Notes: generated from the sequence alone by a model not told the origin. Shown: positions 1 through 7,554, counted from the stretch's first letter. The stretch is DNA of 31,025 nt from CAZKCI01 sp964551475 (GCA_964551475.1 CAZKCI010000085.1:1-31025), one strand, 5' to 3'. Program-made: numbers and translations.

Positions 1-836
1 TGGCCCCAGAGCCAGAGATCGGGGCGCTCCCGGACGGCTTCCTCGATGACCGCGGCGATTCTCCGCGTCGTTTCTTCGACCGCCCGGGCGGGGGGAAGGT
101 CCCGGGGAACGGGGATCTCCGGCTTCACCTCGATAGCATACACGTCGCCCTTCGGATAGAGAAAGACGGGCAGCAGCGCCGCGCCGCTGCGCCGGGCCAG
201 GACCGCCGGCCCGGCCGTGGTCGGGGCTTCCCGGCCGAAGAAGGACGCCCGGACCGCCATTGTGCGCGCCCGCTGGTCGGCCAGGATCGCCACCCCTCCG
301 TTCCGGGCGAGATAGCCGAGAACGACGGCGGCGCTCTCCCCCTTGGGAAAAAGGTCGAGTCCCATCTCTTCCCGGGTGTCTTTGACCAGGCCGTCGACGG
401 CCGGGTTCTTGATCTCCTGGCCGATCGCGCCGCCCCGGAAGCCGAGGAGACGGGGCAGGAACGCCAGGTATTCCCAGTTCCCGAAATGGGCCAGGATAAA
501 GATGATCCCCTTCCCTCTCCGGAAAGCCTCCCGGACTCTCTCCTCGCCGGCGATGGCGAAGCGCTCTTCCCAGGAAGAGCGCAAGAAGGCGGAAACCCGG
601 AAAAATTCCACCGCCGTCCGTCCGGCGTTCCGGAAGGAATCGCGGGCGATCCGGTCGATCTCGGCCGGAGATTTCTCCGGGAAAGCGCGGCCAAGGTTGT
701 CCCGGGCCACCCGGCGATGGCGGCGGTCGAGCAGGAACGCCGCCGCGCCCGCCCCACAGCCGAGAGCACGGGCCATGCGCTCCGGGATGATCAGGAGAAT
801 CCGACGGGCGGCGATGAGGAGCCAGTAGGCGAGCAT
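1..836 (-). CDS. LpxL/HtrB-type lysophospholipid (lipid A) acyltransferase, 3' end cut by window edge
   Basis: Read on the minus strand from the ATG at 836, the frame stays open to the window edge, giving 278 residues without a stop. The N-terminus is a short hydrophobic anchor (about residues 1-18). Residues 117-122 read HFGNWE, the HX4E catalytic motif of the LpxL/LpxM/LpxP acyltransferases, which add secondary acyl chains to lipid A at the inner membrane. Further on, an ILADQR segment and TTAGPAVLARRSGAALLP match the family core. The last visible residues (PDLWLWG) correspond to the usual C-terminal region, so only a few dozen residues are missing. It lies downstream of waaA and lpxK in the same direction, as expected for the lipid A pathway. 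No Shine-Dalgarno precedes the ATG, and a heptad repeat array starts 6 nt upstream of it. Which acyl position or chain it uses cannot be read from the sequence. Confidence 0.9.
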   Translation of the reverse strand, partial: MLAYWLLIAARRILLIIPERMARALGCGAGAAAFLLDRRHRRVARDNLGRAFPEKSPAEIDRIARDSFRNAGRTAVEFFRVSAFLRSSWEERFAIAGEERVREAFRRGKGIIFILAHFGNWEYLAFLPRLLGFRGGAIGQEIKNPAVDGLVKDTREEMGLDLFPKGESAAVVLGYLARNGGVAILADQRARTMAVRASFFGREAPTTAGPAVLARRSGAALLPVFLYPKGDVYAIEVKPEIPVPRDLPPARAVEETTRRIAAVIEEAVRERPDLWLWG

Positions 837-841
837 GGTGA

Positions 842-956
842 CGAGGAACGTGTGACGTTAATCGTATAGCGTGCAAAGTGCAACGGGTAACGGAAAGACG
901 GGTCAATCTTGCTTCGTTACACGTCGCACGTTACCCGTAAAACTTTACACGATCAC
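842..956. repeat. Two-armed heptad repeat array between lpxK and the LpxL-type gene
   Basis: The left arm is eight heptads in phase at 842-897, with words such as CGTGTGA, CGTATAG, CGTGCAA and CGGGTAA. After a 17-nt spacer, the right arm is six heptads at 915-956, such as CGTTACA, CGTCGCA and CGTTACC. The right-arm words are approximately the inverse complement of the left-arm words, so the region can fold back on itself. It fills the whole gap, and its last heptad contains the stop codon of lpxK. Confidence 0.8.
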
Positions 957-2137
957 ACCATCTTCTCCCGCAGCTCGTTTCGCCGTCCCTTCTCCCGGTC
1001 CCGGAGAAGGCGCAACAGGCTCTGATCGAAGTTCTCCGCCTCGTTGACCGTCTCCACTTCAACGCGCAGCGAATAGACCGGAAGGCCGGAGGGGGGAAGC
1101 AGGGGGAAGCGCGCGGCGTCCTTTTCGGTGGTGACGATGGCCTCGGCCCCCATCTGCCAAGCCTCGTTCATCAGATCGATCATCTCCTGGGAAATGTAGA
1201 AATGGTGATCGGCGAAACGGCGGCTTTTCACCACCACCGCCCCCAGCTCGATCAGCAGCTTCTCGAACCCCTCCGGCCGGGCGATCCCGGCCACCGAATA
1301 GATTTTGGTGTCCTGGAGGTAGGCCAGCGAGGCTTTGAGCGAGGTGCGAAGATCGCGGAGGAAAAGCGGCTTGTGGCGGCACTCCATGATCTCGGCCCGG
1401 GGATTGAAACGGGCGAGGCTCTGCTTGAGAGACTGGGTTTGTCCGAGTTCGGCCTTGGTGATCAGTATGATGTCGGCCCGCTCCAGGTTGCGGGGCGGCT
1501 CCCGCAGGATGCCCCGGGGGATGAGATGCCGGTTGCCGAAGGGGCATTGGGAATCGACCAGGACAATGTCCAGGTCGCGCTTCAGGCCGAGGTGCTGAAA
1601 GCCGTCGTCGAGAATGATGGTGTCGGCCTTGAGCCGTTTCGCCGCGTAGAGAGCTCCTTTGGCCCGGCGGCGGTTGACCAGGACCGCGATCCCCTCCAGA
1701 TTGGAGGCGAGCAGATAGGGCTCGTCGCCGGCCACCCGGGAGGTCAGGAACATGCGCTGGCCGTCCGAGACCAGCCGCGTGGTGGGGGCGCCGAGCAGCT
1801 TCTCCTTCAGGCGGACGAGCCAGGGACCGGTGGAGCGGCGGTAACCGCGGCTGACGATCGCCACCTTCCGCCCGTGCGCATGGAGGAGGCGGGCCAGCCG
1901 CTCCACCACCGGCGTTTTCCCCGTTCCCCCGACGGTGATGTTGCCCACGCTGATCACCCAGGCGGTCACCGAGCGGGAGGGAAAAAGGTGGAGACGGAAA
2001 AAGAGCTGCCTGGCCTGGATGACCAGGTAATAGACGAGGGAGAGAAGCCAGAGGCCGCCTTTCAGGACGGCGATGAACGGACCCTGGCGCCGGTTCTCGA
2101 CCACCTCCAGGAAAAAATGTTCCAGACGGTCTCTCAT
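953..2137 (-). CDS. lpxK: Tetraacyldisaccharide 4'-kinase LpxK
   Basis: LpxK phosphorylates the 4' position of the tetraacyl disaccharide to form lipid IVA at the cytoplasmic face of the inner membrane. The 394-residue product carries the P-loop VGGTGKTP at residues 69-76, the downstream SRGYRR segment, and the family signature DDGFQH followed by RDLDIVLVD. A hydrophobic helix around residues 24-42 fits the membrane-associated N-terminus. It is about 50 residues longer than typical LpxK, mostly at the N-terminal end. The ATG at 2137 is supported by GAGG about 7 nt upstream. Its neighbours are a nucleotidyltransferase upstream (130-nt gap holding a 9-nt repeat array) and an LpxL-type acyltransferase downstream (a gap filled by a heptad array). 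The final codons and stop lie in that heptad array. Confidence 0.95.
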   Translation of the reverse strand: MRDRLEHFFLEVVENRRQGPFIAVLKGGLWLLSLVYYLVIQARQLFFRLHLFPSRSVTAWVISVGNITVGGTGKTPVVERLARLLHAHGRKVAIVSRGYRRSTGPWLVRLKEKLLGAPTTRLVSDGQRMFLTSRVAGDEPYLLASNLEGIAVLVNRRRAKGALYAAKRLKADTIILDDGFQHLGLKRDLDIVLVDSQCPFGNRHLIPRGILREPPRNLERADIILITKAELGQTQSLKQSLARFNPRAEIMECRHKPLFLRDLRTSLKASLAYLQDTKIYSVAGIARPEGFEKLLIELGAVVVKSRRFADHHFYISQEMIDLMNEAWQMGAEAIVTTEKDAARFPLLPPSGLPVYSLRVEVETVNEAENFDQSLLRLLRDREKGRRNELREKMV

Positions 2138-2172
2138 CTTCGGCCTCGGGGGGAATCCTAACTCAGGAGGAG

Positions 2173-2226
2173 AAGGGAAACAAGGGAAACAGGGGGGGCA
2201 AGGGAAAACCAGGGGAACCGGGGATA
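2173..2226. repeat. Nonamer (9-nt period) repeat array between the nucleotidyltransferase and lpxK
   Basis: Six consecutive 9-nt words in phase, beginning with two copies of AAGGGAAAC and drifting through AGGGGGGGC, AAGGGAAAA and CCAGGGGAA. It is the purine-rich counterpart of the heptad arrays seen in other gaps, but with a period of 9. No terminator or promoter is apparent in the rest of the 2138-2267 gap. Confidence 0.65.
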
Positions 2227-2267
2227 GGCAATGACCGCCGGCAGGCCCGGCTTAGAAACAAATTGTC

Positions 2268-2789
2268 TTACAATGCCTTCGCCAGTCCGGGGGGCAGAAG
2301 ACTCCTGAGCCTCGGATGCGTCTCGACCAGACGCATGATATCGGCCAGGTCCTTTTGTCTTTTGCTTTTCCGTCTGCTCTCATCGCCGTAAGCCCACGTC
2401 TTCCCCCGAAGAACATCCTCCAGGGCGGCCACCGCCATATCATAGCCAAGCACGGTCCGGGGGGAAGCTCGGAGGATAAAGTCCTGATAACGACTGTCCG
2501 TCTGCAGTTGGATGCGGAGATCCGAGTCGGGAAGCGACAGGTTGACGCTGTGCTCGAACTTCTCAATCTTCATTCCCGCGGACCTGGCCGCCTTCAGCAC
2601 CTTTTCCATGTCCGCGGCCACGACCACCACGTCGCAATCGAGGCTCACCACCGGCTCCGCATAGGCGTTGACCGCCAAACCGCCGATGACACAGTAGGGA
2701 GCGCGAACCTCCCGCAGAATCGCCAGCAGAACGGCGATCATATCGGTCCTGCCGTTCGACACCGCTCTGATGAAGTCCTTCCCGGTCAT
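2268..2789 (-). CDS. Small nucleotidyltransferase-fold protein (AbiEii/MNT-like)
   Basis: The 173-residue product has the nucleotidyltransferase-superfamily signature: a GG pair (residues 36-37, in VIGGLAVNAY) followed by a DxD (D51, D53, in SLDCDVVV). This resembles AbiEii/DUF1814 or MNT-type solitary domains. A later DLRIQL segment may carry the third acidic residue. The start at 2789 is chosen because GGGGAG lies about 8 nt upstream; an earlier in-frame ATG at 2816 has no such site. The gene sits 31 nt after waaA and before lpxK, co-directional with both, which is an unusual place for this fold. No HEPN or AbiEi partner is adjacent, so a toxin-antitoxin pair is not supported. Activity and substrate are unknown; acquisition as an accessory insertion in the LPS operon is an inference. 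Confidence 0.75.
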   Translation of the reverse strand: MTGKDFIRAVSNGRTDMIAVLLAILREVRAPYCVIGGLAVNAYAEPVVSLDCDVVVVAADMEKVLKAARSAGMKIEKFEHSVNLSLPDSDLRIQLQTDSRYQDFILRASPRTVLGYDMAVAALEDVLRGKTWAYGDESRRKSKRQKDLADIMRLVETHPRLRSLLPPGLAKAL

Positions 2790-2820
2790 GACGTCATCTC
2801 CCCTGGCCTGCCCCATGATA

Positions 2821-4593
2821 TTACATCCGAAGCAACTCCCGCAAGGACTCCAGGTTGCGGCGGGTCGCGCCCCGGCGGGACTCCACCACCGCCCGTCCTT
2901 TTGCCCCGATGTCCCGCCGCCGGGCGGGATCGGCCAGGAGATCGGCCAGGGCGGCGCTCAGGTCCGCCTCGTCCCCGACCCGGATCGCCCCGCCGCCGTC
3001 GAGAAGAGCCCGCGCGATATCGCGGAAGTTCTCCATGCGCGGGCCGAAGAGGACGGGGACGGACCAGACCGCCGGTTCGATCGGATTCTGGCCGCCGCGC
3101 CCGACGAGACTCCGACCGATAAAAACCGCCGCGGCCAGCGAATAGAGGGAAAAAAGCGCGCCCATCCGGTCGAGGACGATGACCGGGGCGCCGGCGGAAG
3201 GGACATCCGCGCTGAAGAGGCGGCAGGTCTCTCCCGCGGCGTTGACGGCGTCGCGGAGCGCTCCCACCCGCTCCAGGTGGCGGGGGGCGAGAAGAAGGCG
3301 CAGGCGAGGGAAACGGGCCTTGAGCTCCCGGTAGATCCGGAGCAGGATCTCCTCCTCCCCCGCGAAGGTGGAGCCGCCGATGAGGAGGAGATCGCCGGGG
3401 GCGAGGCCGATCCGCGCGAAGAGCGCCCGGGACTCCTCCCGGCCGATCTCCGCCGGAGGCAGCGAGTCGAACTTGATGTTCCCGAGCACCCGCACCAGCG
3501 CCGGTTCCGTTCCCAGCCGCTTCATCCTGCGGGCGTCTTCCTCGGTGCGCATGTTGAAACGCGCGATCCGCCGGAGAACCGGCCGGAGGGGACGGGAAAA
3601 TCTCCGGTAGGCCCGGGAGGAGCGGCGGGAGAGGCGGCCGTTGACCAGAGCGATCGGGATCTCCCGCCGGGCGCAGGAGAGGATCATCCCCGGCCAGATC
3701 TCGGTTTCGATCAGGACGAGAAGCCGGGGCGAGATCAGGCGGATGAGGCGGAAGACCAGCGGCGGAAAATCCAGCGGGCAGAGCACGCCCACGGCGACGC
3801 CGGCGAGCTTCTCCCGGATCGCCTGGCGGCCGGTCGCGGTCTGGCAGGTGACGACGATCCGATGGTCGGGAAAAGTTTCCTGGAGCAGGCGGACCAGGGG
3901 GAGGGCGGCCGAGACCTCGCCGACCGAAGCCGCCTGCACCCAGATCGAACGGGAAGAGGCGAGAGCGGAGGCGGTCTCGCCGTAGAGGCCGAAGCGCTCG
4001 TCCAGGCCGACGCGGAAACGGCGGGTGGTCGCCAGGCGGAAGAGAAGATAGGGGAGGCTCAAGAGAAAGGAGAGCGCGAAGAGTATGCCGTAGACGACAA
4101 TCATCATGAGCTCGAACGCTGACGAGCGGCCCTCCTGGCCGCGCTCCCCCGGCGCGCCCGCATTATCGGGCAGGAAGATCTCCACCGCGTCTCCATCCTT
4201 GACCCCGCGCGTCCCGCGCAGGTTTTCCCGGCTCATCAGCTCCAGTATCCCCTTCTCCGGGCGGGAGGATCCCGACGGCAGATACAGGTAACCCGGGCGG
4301 CGGGAGACCCGTCCGGGGAGGCTGAATTCGATCGGGAGAAAAGCGATCTTCTCCGCCGGGATCGGCCGGCGGCGCCATTCATAGCGCGTCTGGGGCACGG
4401 AGACCGCCACCCGCCCCGGTCCGTCCAGCGCCTTGATTTTCAGCCCGGCCGGCGCGACCAGTTCGACGTTCAGTGTCCCCAGGTCATAGCCGCGGAGATC
4501 GGGAAGCGCCCGATAGAGCAGATCCGCGATCGGAGCGTTGCGCGCGCGGGCCGTCCCGTGGGCGCTCGTCGATACTTTCCCCCGAATAATCAT
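2821..4593 (-). CDS. waaA: Kdo transferase WaaA with an N-terminal RibK/DUF120-like domain
   Basis: Residues 163-590 form a complete 3-deoxy-D-manno-octulosonic acid transferase. They include an N-terminal membrane helix (about 165-188), SVGE (223-226, holding the catalytic-type Glu), ETEIWP (296-301), NGRLS (318-322), GNIKFD (371-376), and a C-terminal GRSLVGRGGQNPIEPA donor-site segment. WaaA attaches Kdo from CMP-Kdo to lipid A precursors. Residues 1-142 are extra and resemble the archaeal CTP-dependent riboflavin kinase fold: MIIRGKV at the start, GTLNVEL (39-45), and ILELMSRENLRGTRGVKDGD (116-135). The glycine-rich nucleotide loop of RibK is poorly kept, so kinase activity is doubtful. 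The frame is continuous across the junction. An internal ATGATG at 4107-4102 could also start a stand-alone WaaA, but no Shine-Dalgarno is close enough. The ATG at 4593 has GGGAG about 8 nt upstream and a sigma70-like promoter above it. It is first in the waaA-NTase-lpxK-lpxL-like operon. Confidence 0.92.
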   Translation of the reverse strand: MIIRGKVSTSAHGTARARNAPIADLLYRALPDLRGYDLGTLNVELVAPAGLKIKALDGPGRVAVSVPQTRYEWRRRPIPAEKIAFLPIEFSLPGRVSRRPGYLYLPSGSSRPEKGILELMSRENLRGTRGVKDGDAVEIFLPDNAGAPGERGQEGRSSAFELMMIVVYGILFALSFLLSLPYLLFRLATTRRFRVGLDERFGLYGETASALASSRSIWVQAASVGEVSAALPLVRLLQETFPDHRIVVTCQTATGRQAIREKLAGVAVGVLCPLDFPPLVFRLIRLISPRLLVLIETEIWPGMILSCARREIPIALVNGRLSRRSSRAYRRFSRPLRPVLRRIARFNMRTEEDARRMKRLGTEPALVRVLGNIKFDSLPPAEIGREESRALFARIGLAPGDLLLIGGSTFAGEEEILLRIYRELKARFPRLRLLLAPRHLERVGALRDAVNAAGETCRLFSADVPSAGAPVIVLDRMGALFSLYSLAAAVFIGRSLVGRGGQNPIEPAVWSVPVLFGPRMENFRDIARALLDGGGAIRVGDEADLSAALADLLADPARRRDIGAKGRAVVESRRGATRRNLESLRELLRM

Positions 4594-4603
4594 GGGCTGG
4601 TCT

Positions 4604-4643
4604 CCCGAATCCCGGGGAGACTTCGAGTCTCTCCGGAATCGGG
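4604..4643 (-). promoter_or_regulatory. Hairpin in the waaA leader
   Basis: An imperfect inverted repeat of about 18 bp around a TCG loop (core GAGACT/AGTCTC, flanked by CCGG and CCCGA/TCGGG) lies between the -10 box and the waaA start. It overlaps the predicted transcription start, so the first transcribed bases would be in its 5' arm. It may act as an mRNA-stabilising 5' hairpin or a protein-binding site. The function is inferred. Confidence 0.4.
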
Positions 4644-4671
4644 ATTATACGGCAAACGCCGTCATTGACAA
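4644..4671 (-). promoter_or_regulatory. Sigma70-like promoter for the waaA operon
   Basis: On the minus strand a TTGTCA -35 box (4671-4666), a 16-nt spacer and a perfect TATAAT -10 box (4649-4644) lie about 50 nt upstream of the waaA ATG. The -35 overlaps the -35 of the oppositely directed promoter for the SGNH hydrolase gene. Confidence 0.6.
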
Positions 4672-4694
4672 CACCGGCGTCCCGCCGGTAAAGT
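4665..4694 (+). promoter_or_regulatory. Sigma70-like promoter for the SGNH hydrolase gene, with a palindrome in the spacer
   Basis: A perfect TTGACA (4665-4670), an 18-nt spacer and TAAAGT (4689-4694, 4 of 6 to consensus) lie just before the ATG at 4705, implying a very short or absent leader. The spacer contains the perfect inverted repeat ACCGGCG-TCC-CGCCGGT (4673-4689), placed where an operator could block this promoter. Confidence 0.5.
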
Positions 4695-4704
4695 CTTCGG
4701 GGAG

Positions 4705-5892
4705 ATGAAGCGACGTTCGTTGATACGCTTTCTCCTCTCGGTTCTGCTCCTGGCCTGCCTGGCCGCCGCGGCGACGCTCGTCCTCGAGCTCGTGGCCGGC
4801 CACCTCTTCCCTCCTCCCGATCATTTCTACATCTGGCCGCCCGGCCTCCAGAGAACCTTCTCCCCCCGCCAGGACATCCTCCCCGGCACCAGCCCCCGCG
4901 CCCGCTTCTCCGTCAACTCCTACGGCCTGCGGGGAGGCGAGCCCTCGCCCGACGACGATTACCGCCTGATCGTTCTGGGCGGATCGGCCGCGGAGTGTCT
5001 CTACCTCGACCAGGAGCGGACCTGGCCGGCCCTGATCATGGAGAATCTCAACCGGGCGGACCCCGAACGCCGCGTCTGGACGGCCAACGGCGGACGGAGC
5101 GGACAGAGCAGCCGGGACCACGCCCTGGAGCTGGAGTATCTTCCCCTGAAGCTGATCGATCCGGACGCGGTCATCGTCTGCCTCGGCGTCAACGACCTGA
5201 TCCTCCGCCTCCGCCAGGATCAGGCGTACGACCCTCACGCCCTCGACCGGCCCGGGGGACGCGACCTGCAGATCGACCGCGCCTTCCTTTTCGTGCCCGA
5301 CGAATATTCCCTTCCCCCTCCCCCCTGGTACAAGCGCACCGGGATCTGGCGGGCGCTCAGGGAGGCGAAGCAAATTCTGTCCGCGGAAAACCCCCAGGAC
5401 GCGAAGGGGGCGATCGTCGAGACCTGGCGCGGGCGGCGGAAGAAGGCGAGCGAGTGGCGGGCCGAACTGCCGGAGATGGGACCGGCCTTGCGGGAATATG
5501 TCGTCAACCTGCGCCGCCTGATCGCTCTCGCCGCGGAGAAAGACCTCCGGCTCGTCTTCGTCACCCAGCCCTCGGTCTGGAGGGAGGGGATGACCGTGAG
5601 CGAGTCCGCGCGGCTCTGGATGGGAGGGGTGGGCAACTTCCAGATCGCGGACGGCCTCCCCTATTACACGCCCGGAGCGCTGGGCCGGGGGCTAAAGCTC
5701 TACCACGACGTTTTGAAAAGCGTCTGCGAATGGAGCGGGACCGAGTGCTTCGACCTCGCCGCTCGCCTCTCCCCCTCGACCGAGAACTTCTACGACGACT
5801 GCCATTTCACGGAGAAAGGCTCCCGGGAGGCCGCCCGCTTGATCGGCGAGTATCTTCTCTCCCGGCCGCCCTGGAAGACGGGGGAAGAATAA
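4705..5892 (+). CDS. Membrane-anchored SGNH/GDSL-family hydrolase
   Basis: The 395-residue protein begins with a positively charged stretch and a hydrophobic segment (about residues 7-32) that acts as a signal peptide or anchor, so the catalytic domain should lie outside the cytoplasm. The four SGNH blocks are visible: GGSAAE (92-97, nucleophile Ser94), NGGRSGQSS (128-136), GVND (161-164, Asn163), and DDCH near the C-terminus (Asp364 and His367). Such enzymes are esterases or acyl/acetyl hydrolases or transferases, often acting on envelope polysaccharides or lipids; the substrate here cannot be read. The start at 4705 follows GGGGAG with almost no spacing, so translation signals are weak. The gene is divergent from the waaA operon and shares its promoter region. 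It is followed at 124 nt by lemA on the same strand. Confidence 0.85.
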   Translation: MKRRSLIRFLLSVLLLACLAAAATLVLELVAGHLFPPPDHFYIWPPGLQRTFSPRQDILPGTSPRARFSVNSYGLRGGEPSPDDDYRLIVLGGSAAECLYLDQERTWPALIMENLNRADPERRVWTANGGRSGQSSRDHALELEYLPLKLIDPDAVIVCLGVNDLILRLRQDQAYDPHALDRPGGRDLQIDRAFLFVPDEYSLPPPPWYKRTGIWRALREAKQILSAENPQDAKGAIVETWRGRRKKASEWRAELPEMGPALREYVVNLRRLIALAAEKDLRLVFVTQPSVWREGMTVSESARLWMGGVGNFQIADGLPYYTPGALGRGLKLYHDVLKSVCEWSGTECFDLAARLSPSTENFYDDCHFTEKGSREAARLIGEYLLSRPPWKTGEE

Positions 5893-5893
5893 T

Positions 5894-5928
5894 TGAGGGT
5901 GGAGTTTAGGGGATGGAGGATAGGCCGG
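5894..5928. repeat. GGAG-type heptad repeats downstream of the SGNH hydrolase gene
   Basis: Five 7-nt words in phase starting one base after the stop codon, including TGAGGGT, GGAGTTT, AGGGGAT and GGAGGAT. The words are close to those of the array at 21645-21693 (TGGAGTT, TAGAGGG), about 16 kb away. Confidence 0.55.
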
Positions 5929-5958
5929 GCCTGAGATTGATTACCGTAGACCGGATGA

Positions 5959-5993
5959 CGTGCAACGTGTAACGTGCAACGTTCAACGGTTTC
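5959..5993. repeat. CGTGCAA-type heptad repeats upstream of lemA
   Basis: Five 7-nt words in phase: CGTGCAA twice, plus CGTGTAA, CGTTCAA and CGGTTTC. The word CGTGCAA also occurs in the array at 842-897. The array ends shortly before the lemA Shine-Dalgarno sequence. Confidence 0.7.
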
Positions 5994-6015
5994 TAACCAC
6001 TAAGGAGGTGTCCCC

Positions 6016-6570
6016 ATGCCGCTGATCGTGCTTCTGGTCATCGTCGCTCTCGTCGCGCTCTGGGCGATCGCCGCCTACAACGGGCTGATCCGCCTGCGCC
6101 AGCGGGTCAAAAACGCCTGGTCCCAGATCGACGTCCAGCTCAAGCGCCGCTACGACCTCATCCCCAACCTGGTCGAGACCTGCAAGGCCTACATGGCCCA
6201 CGAGAAGGGGGTGCTGGAGAGCGTCACCCGGGCCCGGGCCGAGGCGATCTCCGCCCAGGGGGTCGCCGACCAGGCCAAGGCCGAGAACAACCTCAGCTCG
6301 ACCCTGCGCTCGCTCTTCGCGGTGGCGGAAAACTATCCCCAGCTCAAGGCCAACGAGAACATGCTCAAGCTCCAGGAGGAGCTGACCACCACCGAGAACC
6401 GGATCGCCTTCGCCCGCCAGCATTACAACGACGAGGTGATGACGCTCAACACCAAGATCGAGATCTTCCCCACCAAGCTCATCGCCTCCGCTTTCAACTT
6501 CCAGAAACAGGAGTTCTTCGAGACGGAGTCGGCGGAGGAGAAGAAGCCGGTTAAGGTCTCGTTTTCGTAA
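6016..6570 (+). CDS. lemA: LemA family membrane protein
   Basis: The 184-residue product has the full LemA pattern: an N-terminal membrane helix (residues 3-20), then YNGLIRLRQRVKNAWSQIDV and LKRRYDLIPNLVE, followed by a long alpha-helical bundle ending in the usual acidic/basic tail. LemA proteins are inner-membrane proteins of poorly known biochemical role, often encoded with the membrane protease HtpX, as here (htpX starts 77 nt downstream). The start is fixed by a strong AAGGAGGTG Shine-Dalgarno at 6002-6010, the best ribosome-binding site in the window. The gap to htpX (6571-6647) contains a small GC-rich inverted repeat but no clear promoter, so the two are probably co-transcribed. Confidence 0.95.
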   Translation: MPLIVLLVIVALVALWAIAAYNGLIRLRQRVKNAWSQIDVQLKRRYDLIPNLVETCKAYMAHEKGVLESVTRARAEAISAQGVADQAKAENNLSSTLRSLFAVAENYPQLKANENMLKLQEELTTTENRIAFARQHYNDEVMTLNTKIEIFPTKLIASAFNFQKQEFFETESAEEKKPVKVSFS

Positions 6571-6647
6571 GATCGCTCGTCCTGCACCATCGGGCGGAGT
6601 TCCGTCCGCGGGGCAAATCCGAAAAAACACTCCTCTGGGAATCGGCA

Positions 6648-7547
6648 ATGTACGAAGAGATAGCCCGGAACAAGCGCAACTCGGCTATCCTGATCGCCGT
6701 CTTCGTCGCCGCGGTGGTCTTCCTGGGCTACCTCTTCGGGACGGCGCTGGACGCGGGCTTCTTCGGCGTGGCCATCGCTTGCGTCCTGGCCCCCGCGACC
6801 GCCCTGGTCGGATATTTTCAGGGCGACAAGATCGTCCTCGCGGTCAGCCGCGCGCAGGAGGCCGATCGGGAAAACTATCCCATCCTCTACAACGTGACGG
6901 AAGAGCTGACCGTCGCCAGCGGCCTCCCGATGCCCAAGCTCTACGTCATCCCGGACGAGGACGCTCCCAACGCCTTCGCCACCGGGCGCGACCCCGCCCA
7001 CTCCTCGCTGGCCGTCACCGCCGCCCTGCTCGGGCGCCTGCACCGCGACCAGCTCCAGGGCGTGCTCGCGCACGAGATGAGCCACGTCGGGGACTACGAC
7101 ATCCGCTTCGCCACGCTGGTGGGAATTCTCGTCGGCATGGTGGCGATGATGAGCGATTTCTTTCTCCGCTCCGCCTTCTGGTCGCGGGGTCGCTCCCGCT
7201 CCCGCTCCAATTCCGGGGGAGGCGCCGTCATCCTGATCATCTCCCTGGTTCTGGCCATCCTGGCGCCCCTCTTCGCCAAACTCGTCCAGCTCGCCATCTC
7301 CCGCCAGCGCGAGTACCTGGCCGACGCCCAGGCGGCGAAGATGACCCGCAACCCGGAGGGGCTCGCTTCCGCCCTGGAGGAGATCTCCCGCTCGCCCGGA
7401 CAGCTGGAAGCCGCCAACCGGGCCACGGCGCATCTCTACATCGTCAGCCCCCTCCAGGCCAACGCGATTGGGAAGAAGGCGAGCGGCCTCTTCAGCACCC
7501 ATCCCCCGATTGAAGAGAGGATCAAGCGCCTGCGTGCGATCGCTTAG
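6648..7547 (+). CDS. htpX: HtpX family membrane zinc metalloprotease (M48)
   Basis: HtpX degrades misfolded or damaged inner-membrane proteins. The 299-residue product shows two N-terminal membrane helices (about 13-30 and 38-56), the zinc-binding HEMSH (142-146) and the downstream Glu ligand in REYLADAQAAK (Glu222). A further hydrophobic pair lies around 155-170 and 193-212. An SRSRSNSGGG linker before the third hydrophobic region is typical of the family. A weak GGGA lies about 8 nt before the ATG at 6648. The ending THPPIEERIKRLRAI matches the normal HtpX C-terminus, so the gene is complete. It follows lemA and precedes the beta-CASP protein by 7 nt, which suggests one transcript from an envelope quality-control cluster. 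Confidence 0.96.
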   Translation: MYEEIARNKRNSAILIAVFVAAVVFLGYLFGTALDAGFFGVAIACVLAPATALVGYFQGDKIVLAVSRAQEADRENYPILYNVTEELTVASGLPMPKLYVIPDEDAPNAFATGRDPAHSSLAVTAALLGRLHRDQLQGVLAHEMSHVGDYDIRFATLVGILVGMVAMMSDFFLRSAFWSRGRSRSRSNSGGGAVILIISLVLAILAPLFAKLVQLAISRQREYLADAQAAKMTRNPEGLASALEEISRSPGQLEAANRATAHLYIVSPLQANAIGKKASGLFSTHPPIEERIKRLRAIA

Positions 7548-7554
7548 TCCCGAT

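Noticed and set aside
125..769. 214-codon minus-strand frame at the left edge
   Set aside because: It is in a different phase from the LpxL-type protein, is Ser/Arg-rich, and lacks HX4E. The correct frame has no stop before the window edge.
2780..2789. TGACGTCA palindrome at the nucleotidyltransferase start
   Set aside because: A single short palindrome overlapping the start codon, without a second site or promoter. Chance is sufficient.
2770..4122. 450-codon plus-strand frame opposite waaA
   Set aside because: An antisense shadow with Pro/Arg/Glu-rich composition. The minus strand carries the complete WaaA motifs.
5001..5192. Small open frames on the opposite strand of the SGNH hydrolase gene
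   Set aside because: They lack start signals and family motifs, and overlap conserved catalytic blocks on the plus strand.
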